Assembly (NCBI GenBank): GCA_012728535.1
Contig: JAAYEX010000234.1
Coordinates: 1 to 15,794 of the forward strand
Reading direction: 5' to 3'
DNA length: 15,794 nt
Source: Clostridiaceae bacterium
Lineage (GTDB): Bacteria > Bacillota > Clostridia > Saccharofermentanales > DTU023
Of this stretch, positions 7,784 to 14,293 are shown in pieces; position 1 is the stretch's first letter; each line of letters begins with the position of its first letter. Made by a program: the position numbers and the translations under genes. The notes under the pieces are model-generated. The model was not told the DNA's origin and made no database searches. It saw only the letters and a list, made by a program, of their open reading frames with translations.

Positions 7784-8809
7784 TCACTGATCATCAGTAG
7801 AAGCAGTGTCCTTTGTTTTAATAGCCGGCAATTGATTTAAGGGATTCCTGTCAACTGCATTATGCAGCTGTTTGTTATCTATGTGAGTATATATTTCAGT
7901 AGTTGCAACTGTAGAATGCCCAAGAATAGCCTGTAGACTTCTAATATCCACCTCGCCGTATTGGTACATCAAGGTAGCAGCTGTGTGCCGCAGTTTATGC
8001 GTAGAATAGCGCCTGGGATCCAGTCCGGCTGAAACAATATATTTCTTAATGATATTCTGCACGGCACGGGGCTGGACTCTGGTGCCGAGACGGGAAATGA
8101 AGAGAGCGTGCTTATCTTTTTTCTTCGCTTCAAAACGCTCGGGGAGATAATCTTGCAAAGCACGGATACAAGCGCCATTAAGATAGATTGTGCGCTCTTT
8201 TCCGCCTTTGCCCATAACAGTCATCCGGTCTTCTTTAATATTTGGAATATCAATAGAGCAGAGTTCCGCTAAGCGCAGGCCGCAGTTCAAAAAGAATGTC
8301 AAGATACAGTAGTCCCGACTGGAATATCGTGTCTCGGACTCAGCAGCAGCACTGAGTAGCTCTTTGCTCTCGTCCAGACTAAGATGTCTGGGCAGCTGCT
8401 TGATCTGCTTGGGCGTCTCCAGACGATCGGCTATGTTCTCTTCGAGTAAATTTGCCTTATTGGTCAGGTAGCCAAAAAAGCTGCGCAAGCTGGAAATACG
8501 GCGGGCCCTGGTTGAGGGGGCCACGTTTCTGGCCGCCGCAAGCCAGCTGACATAGGCATACATGTCACTTAGTCTGACCTGTTTCAGATAGTGGTCATTT
8601 ACAAGGGAAAGATCTATCTCCTCCCATGCATCATCTTCGGGAACAGAACTTTCGCGCGGTCGCAGCATGAAACGGAAAAACATGACCAGATCGTAACGAT
8701 ACTGTCTGATCGTCCCAAGCGAGCGCCCTTTGATTGCCTGGTAATATCCAAGAAATTCTTCCAGCCGCGGAAAAGTATCTTCAGCTTTTTTCTTATCATC
8801 CTGTGACAT
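7784..8809 (-). CDS. Tyrosine recombinase, XerC/XerD-like
   Basis: Site-specific recombinase that cuts and rejoins DNA through a tyrosine-phosphate link. 341 residues. The N-terminal core-binding (SAM-like) domain spans about residues 14-118 and the catalytic domain about 140-318. All catalytic residues are seen: R179 in NCGLRLAEL, K201 in MGKGGKER, H271 and R274 in STHKLRHTAA, H298 in LGHST, and nucleophile Y308 in TEIYTHI. It is about 40 residues longer than classical XerC/XerD, partly from an acidic insertion near 52-68 and a longer tail. Neighbours are housekeeping genes and no phage or transposon genes are present, so a chromosomal Xer role is more likely than a mobile-element integrase. 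No Shine-Dalgarno precedes the ATG; a -10 box lies 6 nt upstream. Whether it resolves chromosome dimers cannot be told from sequence. Confidence 0.92.
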   Translation of the reverse strand: MSQDDKKKAEDTFPRLEEFLGYYQAIKGRSLGTIRQYRYDLVMFFRFMLRPRESSVPEDDAWEEIDLSLVNDHYLKQVRLSDMYAYVSWLAAARNVAPSTRARRISSLRSFFGYLTNKANLLEENIADRLETPKQIKQLPRHLSLDESKELLSAAAESETRYSSRDYCILTFFLNCGLRLAELCSIDIPNIKEDRMTVMGKGGKERTIYLNGACIRALQDYLPERFEAKKKDKHALFISRLGTRVQPRAVQNIIKKYIVSAGLDPRRYSTHKLRHTAATLMYQYGEVDIRSLQAILGHSTVATTEIYTHIDNKQLHNAVDRNPLNQLPAIKTKDTASTDDQ

Positions 8810-8815
8810 ATCTAT

Positions 8816-8821
8816 ATTATA
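8816..8821 (-). promoter_or_regulatory. -10 box of the recombinase operon, suggesting a leaderless transcript
   Basis: A perfect TATAAT on the - strand ends 6 nt before the recombinase ATG. At normal spacing, transcription would start at or within 1-2 nt of the ATG, and no Shine-Dalgarno is present. No good -35 hexamer is seen at 16-18 nt. The remaining 111-nt divergent region must also hold the asd promoter, which I cannot locate with confidence. Confidence 0.5.
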
Positions 8822-8920
8822 CGCTATGATGATTGTGAAAAAAATTCATTATCTGTGATAGACTTTTAACGCTGATTTAATACAGATTAAGCTCTATGGG
8901 CTTCAGAAAGGTAAGATATA

Positions 8921-10003
8921 ATGGAAAAACTGCGTGTAGGAATTGTCGGAGCAACCGGTCTGGTCGGACAGACTTTCATCTCCTTATTGGAAGATCATCC
9001 CTGGTTTAAAACAACTGCCTTGTTTGCCTCACCACGTTCAAAAGGCAAGACATATGTTGAGGCTATGGAAGGGCGTTGGCGCTATGCTGCCGAAATGCCT
9101 GAAAGTGTTAAAGAGATGATTGTCATGGGTACAGATGAGATATCTGAAATCGCTGATCAAATAGACTTCGTCTTTTGTGCTGTGGATATGGATAAATCTG
9201 AACTGGTCCAACTGGAAGAAGGGATCGCTAAACTGGAAATTCCGGTTATATCCAATAATTCAGCCATGCGCTGGACACCTGATGTTCCTATGATTATACC
9301 TGAGATCAATCCCGAACATAGTATCTTGATTGACACACAACGCAAACGACTTAACACAAGACATGGATTCATCGCAGTGAAACCTAATTGCTCTATCCAG
9401 TCGTATGTGCCCGCCTTGACAGCTTTGCTGGATTTCGAACCTGAAGAGATTTTTGTCAGTACTTATCAGGCAGTGTCAGGCTCAGGAAAGACACTGGCGA
9501 CCGCAGATGAAATGCGTAACAACGTGATTCCGTATATCGGCGGGGAGGAAGAGAAAAGTGAATGGGAGCCCTTAAGAATTTGGGGTAAGGTTAGGAGCGG
9601 CAGTATTGACTTAGCCCGCAAACCTGTAATCTCAGCACAATGCTATCGGGTATCGGTTGAGTACGGACACACCGCTGCTGTATCTGTTCGCTTTCGCAAA
9701 GATATCAATGAAAAAGTGATCCTGGAGCGCTGGGCAGAATACCAGGGCCATGAATCTGTCAGAGATTTGCCTTCAGCTCCGGAGAAGTTTTTGGATTATC
9801 TGACTGAAGACAACAGACCACAACCTTTGCCGGATGCGATGGCAGGTAAGGGGATGGGAATCACTATCGGCCGTCTGCGTAAAGATCCGATTTTTGACTA
9901 CAAATTTACCTGTCTGTCGCATAATCTGATCAGAGGAGCTGCCGGCGGTGCGGTTTTAACTGCGGAATTGCTGTATAAACAGGGTTATCTGACGGAAGCA
10001 TAA
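8921..10003 (+). CDS. asd: Aspartate-semialdehyde dehydrogenase, archaeal/fungal-like type
   Basis: Reduces 4-aspartyl phosphate to aspartate 4-semialdehyde with NADPH, the branch point to lysine/diaminopimelate, threonine and methionine. 360 residues. Rossmann motif GIVGATGLVGQ (7-17), catalytic C157 in KPNCSIQS, catalytic histidine H250 in RVSVEYGHTAAV, and the C-terminal NLIRGAAGGAVLTAELL (335-351). The length, the VPMIIPEINPEH segment (122-133) and the GHT context fit the group best known from archaea and fungi rather than the typical E. coli or B. subtilis enzyme. AGAAAGG about 9 nt before the ATG is the ribosome binding site. Followed after 17 nt by two threonine/serine exporter genes, which suggests one transcription unit for making and exporting aspartate-family amino acids. 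Confidence 0.93.
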   Translation: MEKLRVGIVGATGLVGQTFISLLEDHPWFKTTALFASPRSKGKTYVEAMEGRWRYAAEMPESVKEMIVMGTDEISEIADQIDFVFCAVDMDKSELVQLEEGIAKLEIPVISNNSAMRWTPDVPMIIPEINPEHSILIDTQRKRLNTRHGFIAVKPNCSIQSYVPALTALLDFEPEEIFVSTYQAVSGSGKTLATADEMRNNVIPYIGGEEEKSEWEPLRIWGKVRSGSIDLARKPVISAQCYRVSVEYGHTAAVSVRFRKDINEKVILERWAEYQGHESVRDLPSAPEKFLDYLTEDNRPQPLPDAMAGKGMGITIGRLRKDPIFDYKFTCLSHNLIRGAAGGAVLTAELLYKQGYLTEA

Positions 10004-10020
10004 GAGCGAAGAGTATTAGA

Positions 10021-10851
10021 ATGGCACAGGAACAGCCCGAGACCGCATTACAAACAGTTACAAACAATACGGAGACAAGATATAACAGTGTAGATTGTCT
10101 TGATCTCGGGCTTTGGCTTGGATTTGGGCTGATGGCCAATGGAGCAGAGGCAATCAGAGTTGAAGACAGCGTAACTAGAATCTTGAATGCCTATGATTTG
10201 CGAGATGCAGAAGTGTTTGCTGTATCTAACTACTTGCATGTCAGCGCACGCAGCCGTTCAGGAAAGCCTATCAGTTTCGGTAAGCGCATGCAGGGTAGTA
10301 GTTCAAACAATCTGGATAAAGTTGACCGCCTGAATGATTTAGCCCGTCACATCACAAGTGAAACACCGGATCCGCTTCTTACTCTGAAGGAAGTCAAGGA
10401 TATAATTGATTCTCCCGGTTATCCCTTTAGAATCCACGCATTCAGTGTTGCACTGGCAGCCTTTGCTTTTTCCTTGCTCCTTGGGAGCAGCTTGCTACCG
10501 GCACTTTGGGCGACCGCAGCTTCTGTCATCATGATTAACATCCTGAAACCAATCCGCAAACACTATGCAAATCCTATATTTATTAATCTAATAGGGTCCA
10601 TTCTTATAACATTATTAATATGGCCTGTTACTTTCACGTCCTTTAGCTCTGAAAGCCTGTTGATGATGACAGCCTCATTTATGTATTTTTTCCCGGGAAT
10701 TGCCCTGATAAACAGTACACGGGATCTGATGGCCGGAGATTTAAGCGCAGGTTTAGCTAAATTGGTCGAAGTAGTCCTCCTGGCTATTTCTGTTGCTGTC
10801 GGCTCCGGTGCTACCTTGGCTTTGCTTAACAGAATCTGGCCGCTTGCTTAG
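10021..10851 (+). CDS. Threonine/serine exporter, N-terminal-type subunit (ThrE_1, DUF1212 family)
   Basis: 276-residue membrane protein matching the first half of the Corynebacterium ThrE exporter. A cytosolic region (about 1-135) carries the family block LGFGLMANGAEAIRVEDSV (33-51), with the glycine-alanine-glutamate plus R-E pattern. About five hydrophobic segments follow from residue 140 to the end, including the FFPGIALINSTRDLMAGDLS signature near 221-240. In many Bacillota the exporter is split into this protein and a small partner, which follows directly here. Substrate is assumed to be threonine/serine from family membership and fits the upstream asd. The ribosome binding site is weak and the gap to asd is 17 nt, so coupling to asd is likely. 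Confidence 0.88.
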   Translation: MAQEQPETALQTVTNNTETRYNSVDCLDLGLWLGFGLMANGAEAIRVEDSVTRILNAYDLRDAEVFAVSNYLHVSARSRSGKPISFGKRMQGSSSNNLDKVDRLNDLARHITSETPDPLLTLKEVKDIIDSPGYPFRIHAFSVALAAFAFSLLLGSSLLPALWATAASVIMINILKPIRKHYANPIFINLIGSILITLLIWPVTFTSFSSESLLMMTASFMYFFPGIALINSTRDLMAGDLSAGLAKLVEVVLLAISVAVGSGATLALLNRIWPLA

Positions 10852-10864
10852 GAAGGAGTAAAGA

Positions 10865-11320
10865 ATGGAAATCGTACAATCAACCTTTTTTGCTCTTATA
10901 GCCAGCTTTGCGTTTATGATAATGTTTGAGGTGAGGGGAAAGGCCCTGCTTGTAGGAAGTATCGGCGGAGGCATCAGTCAACTAAGTTATATGCTCTTCC
11001 AGTTGCTTGGTGACTTACATTATCTGGTGCCGTTTTTCTTCGCTTCAATAATTCTGACGCTTTATTCAGAGATAATGGCACGTGTTTTTAAAAAGCCGGC
11101 GACAGTATTTCTTATCGGTGCTTTATTTCCTTTGGTTCCCGGAAGAGGCATTTATGAATCAATGGTCTATTTTGTTGAAGGACAGCAAAGCCTTTTCTTT
11201 GCAAAGCTCCAGGAAACTTTGGCCATAACCTTAACACTTGCCATGGGCATCATGATGATCTCGGTTATTTTCCGTAACTTCAGATTACGATCCTACTTCA
11301 AAGAAGAAGAGCAAATTTAG
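10865..11320 (+). CDS. Threonine/serine exporter, C-terminal-type subunit (ThrE_2, DUF3815 family)
   Basis: 151-residue protein of about four membrane segments (roughly 5-19, 27-48, 54-70 with 80-95, and 120-138) corresponding to the second half of ThrE. The FPLVPGRGIYESMVYF signature (about 87-102) matches the P-L-V-P-G-x-x-x-Y motif of the family. It starts 13 nt after its partner's stop with AAGGAG at 10853-10858. The two proteins probably form one transporter in the inner membrane. No canonical T-tailed terminator follows. A run of seven T at 11329-11335 and the palindrome at 11400-11431 are the only candidate ends. Confidence 0.88.
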   Translation: MEIVQSTFFALIASFAFMIMFEVRGKALLVGSIGGGISQLSYMLFQLLGDLHYLVPFFFASIILTLYSEIMARVFKKPATVFLIGALFPLVPGRGIYESMVYFVEGQQSLFFAKLQETLAITLTLAMGIMMISVIFRNFRLRSYFKEEEQI

Positions 11321-11399
11321 CTGACTGATTTTTTTAAGACAAGTACTCAGGAAGAAGAAGGGTCCAATCAGGATATCAAATTATATCTCTAAAGAAATC

Positions 11400-11431
11400 G
11401 TACTTCGTAAAATATAAATTTTACGAAGTAC
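11400..11431. repeat. Perfect 14-bp inverted repeat with dif/lox-like layout
   Basis: GTACTTCGTAAAAT (11400-11413) and ATTTTACGAAGTAC (11418-11431) are exact reverse complements around ATAA. Seen as two 11-bp arms and a 6-bp centre, the 28-bp core ACTTCGTAAAA-TATAAA-TTTTACGAAGT has the layout of a Xer dif site. It matches the B. subtilis dif sequence, as I remember it, at 20 of 28 positions. It lies between convergent genes, so a bidirectional terminator is the main alternative, but there is no adjacent T run on either side. The rest of the 186-nt gap (11321-11506) shows only A/T-rich sequence. Confidence 0.6.
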
Positions 11432-11506
11432 AGCAGGAGTTCTTTTCTCGATATTTACTTTCTTAATGGAATTGTGCAGATTTGATCCCAAACTGATCTT
11501 TCAGTT

Positions 11507-12010
11507 TTATGGCAGAATATCAGGTAAACCATCAGCAGGTATTGTTTCAGTTGTCTCTGCTTCTCCCAGGATACTATCCATGCCGGTTATTTTTTTCCAT
11601 TCTTCAGTATCTTTAAATGGATTGTACAAAACAAATAAAATAATTAAAGCAATAGCTATCATTATGGTCGTTAAAATATTTCGCAACGTTCTCTGATACT
11701 TTTGCTGCTGATACATGCGATTTACTTTGTCTACCGTTGTGTAACCTTTTAAACGGTAGACTCTGTGCCCAAGTTTCTTTTCAGTCTCAGGACTGTTTCT
11801 GTCTTCAAGACCACGGGTCAGCAAATCAGTATTCATACTCTCTGTTTTGCTTAAATCAGCATTTCCGTATTTGCGGGCTCGCTGTGTTTGCAACTGCGCA
11901 GTCTTGCTTTGGATAAAGGTATTCTCAAAATCTGACTCGCTAAAATCTCGTACCATATCCGGCCGCTGTGATCCCTTATGTTTGTATTGATTGTTTACCT
12001 TGTCATCCAT
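11507..12010 (-). CDS. Unrecognised single-pass membrane protein opposite lexA
   Basis: I do not recognise a family. 167 residues: a charged, polar N-terminal part rich in Q, K, R, D and E (1-110), one clear hydrophobic helix at about 111-129 (NILTTIMIAIALIILFVLY), and a short acidic tail (130-167). No signal peptide. K-Y-Q-R-T-L-R just before the helix predicts a cytoplasmic N terminus and an outside tail by the positive-inside rule. The ATG at 12010 has no Shine-Dalgarno. A promoter-like pair ends 6 nt before it, suggesting a leaderless transcript. It is divergent from lexA and convergent with thrE. The reading frame is clean, and its position recalls B. subtilis yneA and S. aureus sosA, which are divergent from lexA, but I see no LysM domain and the layout differs. 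Confidence 0.7.
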   Translation of the reverse strand: MDDKVNNQYKHKGSQRPDMVRDFSESDFENTFIQSKTAQLQTQRARKYGNADLSKTESMNTDLLTRGLEDRNSPETEKKLGHRVYRLKGYTTVDKVNRMYQQQKYQRTLRNILTTIMIAIALIILFVLYNPFKDTEEWKKITGMDSILGEAETTETIPADGLPDILP

Positions 12011-12016
12011 ATAACA

Positions 12017-12045
12017 AAAATATCCATTGAATCAATTCTGTTCAA
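12017..12045 (-). promoter_or_regulatory. Candidate promoter of the membrane protein gene (leaderless)
   Basis: On the - strand, TTGAAC (-35, 4 of 6) is followed after exactly 17 nt by TATTTT (-10, 4 of 6), ending 6 nt before the ATG. This would place the transcript start at the start codon. The -35 contains a GAAC half of a LexA box, but the other half is not present. Confidence 0.35.
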
Positions 12046-12134
12046 ATAAGCATATTAATCAATTAGACATTTTACCATAAGCCACATTACAAGTATGGTT
12101 TCTACAATAGACCGGATAATATTAACTTGCTTCT

Positions 12135-12146
12135 GAACATTTGTTT
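12135..12146. promoter_or_regulatory. LexA box 1 upstream of lexA
   Basis: GAACATTTGTTT fits the Bacillota LexA/DinR consensus GAAC-N4-GTTY exactly. It lies 54 nt before the lexA ATG, in the region shared with the divergent gene. Confidence 0.6.
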
Positions 12147-12161
12147 TGTTATCATTAAAAC

Positions 12162-12173
12162 GAACACACGCTC
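12162..12173. promoter_or_regulatory. LexA box 2 upstream of lexA
   Basis: C-GAACACACGCTC has one mismatch to GAAC-N4-GTTC. Its centre is 27 nt from that of box 1. Two boxes just ahead of lexA fit autorepression. A TATATT at 12174-12179 next to this box could be the lexA -10, although no convincing -35 is seen. Confidence 0.5.
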
Positions 12174-12199
12174 TATATTGTATTATACAGGAGGCAGTA

Positions 12200-12847
12200 A
12201 TGATGAAAGATACATATCAGTTCACCAAAGCCAACGTAGATGAGACCTGCGACGCTGTCTATGATTTTATCGTCACTTACGTCAATGCAAATGGATATGC
12301 TCCCAGCGTACGGGAAATCGGACGTGGAGTCGGTTTGAAATCTACTTCAACAGTTTATGGTCATCTCAAACGGCTGGTAAGTCAGAAGCGTATTGAAATG
12401 ACTGAAGGCAGACGTCGTGCAATTCGTCTGGTTGATGAAAGTGAATTAACTGAGCCAGCCTATGATGAGGTACCTTTGGTCGGCACTGTCACGGCAGGTG
12501 TGCCTATCCTGGCTACTGAAAACATAGAATCCATGCTCAAATTGCCACAGGAAACCTATGCTTCAACTGAAGATATGTTTGCCTTGCGTGTTCGTGGAGA
12601 CAGTATGGTTGATGCCGCTATTCTGGATGGTGATATTGTATTGGTCCGGAAACAAAGCAATGCTGATTCCGGTGAGATTATTCTGGCTTTGCTCGAAGAT
12701 GAGGCCACAGTAAAGACTCTAATCCGCAATGATGATGGGCGCTGCCACCTGCAAGCAGAAAACGCAGCTTATGCGGACATACCTTTCGAGTCGGATGACT
12801 GTAAGATTCTTGGTGTAGTATGTGGCTTGCTGCGTTTTCGCGTCTAA
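12200..12847 (+). CDS. lexA: SOS repressor LexA
   Basis: Transcription repressor of the DNA-damage response, inactivated by RecA-stimulated self-cleavage. 215 residues. Winged helix-turn-helix at the N terminus (about 15-75, with GYAPSVREIGRGVGLKS at 32-48), then a hinge and an S24 peptidase-like domain. Cleavage site A99-G100 in GTVTAGVP, catalytic serine S135 in RGDSMVDAAI and lysine K172 in EATVKTL are all present, so it should be cleavable. ATG 12200 follows AGGAGG (12189-12194) at 5 nt. An adjacent in-frame ATG at 12203 is possible; the upstream in-frame start at 12146 lies before the binding site and inside LexA box 1. Two LexA boxes upstream indicate autoregulation. The N-terminal segment before the helix-turn-helix is somewhat longer than usual. 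Confidence 0.96.
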   Translation: MMKDTYQFTKANVDETCDAVYDFIVTYVNANGYAPSVREIGRGVGLKSTSTVYGHLKRLVSQKRIEMTEGRRRAIRLVDESELTEPAYDEVPLVGTVTAGVPILATENIESMLKLPQETYASTEDMFALRVRGDSMVDAAILDGDIVLVRKQSNADSGEIILALLEDEATVKTLIRNDDGRCHLQAENAAYADIPFESDDCKILGVVCGLLRFRV

Positions 12848-12872
12848 GAATCACTTGATGGTAGAGTCAGTT

Positions 12873-13202
12873 TCATGACCATGAAGAATTATATACGCGT
12901 GGATACGCGTAGTTCTTCCTTTTCTGTTTCGTTTCGTTGAAAATTAAATCCGTGACCTCGTAGGAGCGTATACATACAACTGCTGATTTAAAGATCAACT
13001 GTTGTGTTCTGTCAGCATTCACAACAATTGTATCCTGATCAAAGCCTACGATTATTCCTTCTAATACAGTTTGATCCGCAAGCTGTATACGCGCAGTCAC
13101 CTTCTGGCGTCTGCAATGATTAAGGAAAGCCTCCTGAATTTTTCCCGTCTGAGAAATGTTTGTGTTTCGAACAGAGTTTTCACCTTTTTCAAGATACGAC
13201 AT
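12873..13202 (-). CDS. hfq: RNA chaperone Hfq, divergent
   Basis: Sm-like hexameric RNA chaperone that binds small RNAs and mRNAs. 109 residues, with an Sm core at about 22-80: K-I-Q-E-A-F-L-N replaces the usual Q-D-x-F-L-N start, then VTARIQLADQTVLEGIIVGFDQDTIVV (35-61), with the family GxxxxFD turn at 50-55, and QQLIFKSAVVCI (67-78). The Sm2 signature Y/F-K-H-A reads F-K-S-A here, so the histidine of the proximal RNA-binding pore is replaced by serine. A basic, aromatic tail (90-109) and a 20-residue N-terminal extension flank the core. GGAGG stands 6 nt before the ATG. The position just after miaA and mutL is the classic hfq context and raises confidence despite the divergence. Confidence 0.85.
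   Translation of the reverse strand: MSYLEKGENSVRNTNISQTGKIQEAFLNHCRRQKVTARIQLADQTVLEGIIVGFDQDTIVVNADRTQQLIFKSAVVCIRSYEVTDLIFNETKQKRKNYAYPRVYNSSWS
12883..12930 (+). terminator. lexA terminator hairpin inside the hfq 3' end
   Basis: An inner stem TACGCGT-GGAT-ACGCGTA (12894-12911) is extended by an outer GAAGAA (12883-12888) / TTCTTC (12913-12918) pairing, with an asymmetric bulge, followed by T-rich CTTTTCTGTTTCG. It starts 36 nt after the lexA stop. On the other strand it encodes the last residues of Hfq, so the structure and the protein tail share DNA. Confidence 0.55.
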
Positions 13203-13309
13203 TTAAGTCCTCCAAAAAATTAATGACGCTATATTCTCGTCGGTTTAAAGGTAGTTGAATACAATCTTATCTAACGAAAAAGAAGAAAACTTCGATCAGA
13301 TCAAAATTC

Positions 13310-14293
13310 CTATGTAGTTTTGCAATTTTTGGAGGAATATAGCAAGCTAATGACATATTTTTTAGGCCTGAACCAGGTTAATTGTCGTTTAGCATATCGT
13401 CTCGTCGCAGTAGCAGTATTCTCACGCGCCTCTGCTTCAGTAAGATCACCGTTAATATGCTGTAAGGCTTCACGGTAACCGATACCACTAAAAGCCGGGG
13501 CAGTTGAATAAGAAGTGTATTGCTCCATCAAGACCCTGGTCTCTGTAATCAGGCCTGCATCATAAATCTCTTCTGTACGTTGATTAATACGTCCATAAAG
13601 ATCCTGCCTGCAGTCCCAATTCAGTTGATAAACACGAAAATTGAAGGCTGGTGTTTTCATTCTTGATTCCGCATTCAATTCACTGAGAGTTTTTCCGGTC
13701 AGTTCAAATTTTTCGAAAAATCGAGCTATGCGTCTGTGATTTTCAGGAGGAATTTGTTCTGCAGCCTCAGGATCCATAGCAGCAAGCAAAGCATATGATT
13801 CCTTCAATCCGCGCTCTGATATTCTCCGGTTAATAATCTGTCTTAATTCTTCTGAAGGTGCAGGGTCTGAGAACTTCAAACCTTCATAAAGAGCTGATAT
13901 GTACTGGCCGGTGCCGCCACATATCAAAAAGCGCCTACCTTCCGTCTGACCTGTGCGTAAAACATTACAGGCATCATTAACAAATCGAGCAACACTGTAG
14001 CTCTCATTCGCATCCACTATGTCAATCAAATGATGCACGACACGTTCTTGTTCATCTACTGTCGCTTTCGCAGTGCCGATATCAAATCCGCGATAAATTT
14101 GCATCGAATCGGCAGAAATCAGTTCACGATCTTCCTGCTCACACCAAGCCATGGCAAGGGAAGATTTACCGCTTGCTGTCGGGCCGGTTAAGATTGGAAT
14201 GACATCCGCAGCCTGGAGTGCAAGATCCTTCCTGATAAGTTCCAGCATCAACTCCTGATTGTCGGCTCTAATTATGGGTATCTCAGCAGCCAT
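13310..14293 (-). CDS. miaA: tRNA dimethylallyltransferase MiaA
   Basis: Adds a dimethylallyl group to A37 of tRNAs that read codons starting with U (i6A37), improving reading accuracy. 327 residues. P-loop GPTASGKS (37-44), the substrate block ISADSMQIYRGFDIGTAK (59-76), ICGGTGQYISAL (124-135), the PPENHRRI motif (about 181-188) and the C-terminal RRYAKRQLTWFR are all present. The ATG shares its A with the mutL stop (TGATG), so translation is probably coupled to mutL. This start gives about 25-30 extra residues before the usual N terminus. An internal ATG (residue 16) is an alternative but has no better ribosome binding site. The 107-nt gap to hfq shows no clear terminator, so hfq may be read from the same transcript as well as from its own promoter. 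Confidence 0.95.
   Translation of the reverse strand: MAAEIPIIRADNQELMLELIRKDLALQAADVIPILTGPTASGKSSLAMAWCEQEDRELISADSMQIYRGFDIGTAKATVDEQERVVHHLIDIVDANESYSVARFVNDACNVLRTGQTEGRRFLICGGTGQYISALYEGLKFSDPAPSEELRQIINRRISERGLKESYALLAAMDPEAAEQIPPENHRRIARFFEKFELTGKTLSELNAESRMKTPAFNFRVYQLNWDCRQDLYGRINQRTEEIYDAGLITETRVLMEQYTSYSTAPAFSGIGYREALQHINGDLTEAEARENTATATRRYAKRQLTWFRPKKYVISLLYSSKNCKTT

Noticed and set aside
7786..7798. Palindrome ACTGAT-C-ATCAGT at the recombinase stop
   Set aside because: Only 6-bp arms with a one-base centre; too short and too tight for a hairpin, and likely chance.
8591..8806. Open frame on the + strand opposite the recombinase start
   Set aside because: It mirrors the well-supported recombinase coding sequence and has no ribosome binding site or recognisable motif.
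7784..8809. Recombinase as part of a phage or integrative element
   Set aside because: No other phage, transfer or transposon genes, no direct-repeat attachment sites and no tRNA gene nearby; base composition looks like the neighbours.
8917..8922. TATAAT overlapping the asd start codon
   Set aside because: A transcript from it would start inside asd; it arises from the ATATA before ATG and is probably coincidental.
12074..12099. Inverted repeat ACCATA ... TATGGT upstream of lexA
   Set aside because: Six base pairs around 14 nt in A/T-rich sequence, expected by chance; no link to a promoter or operator.
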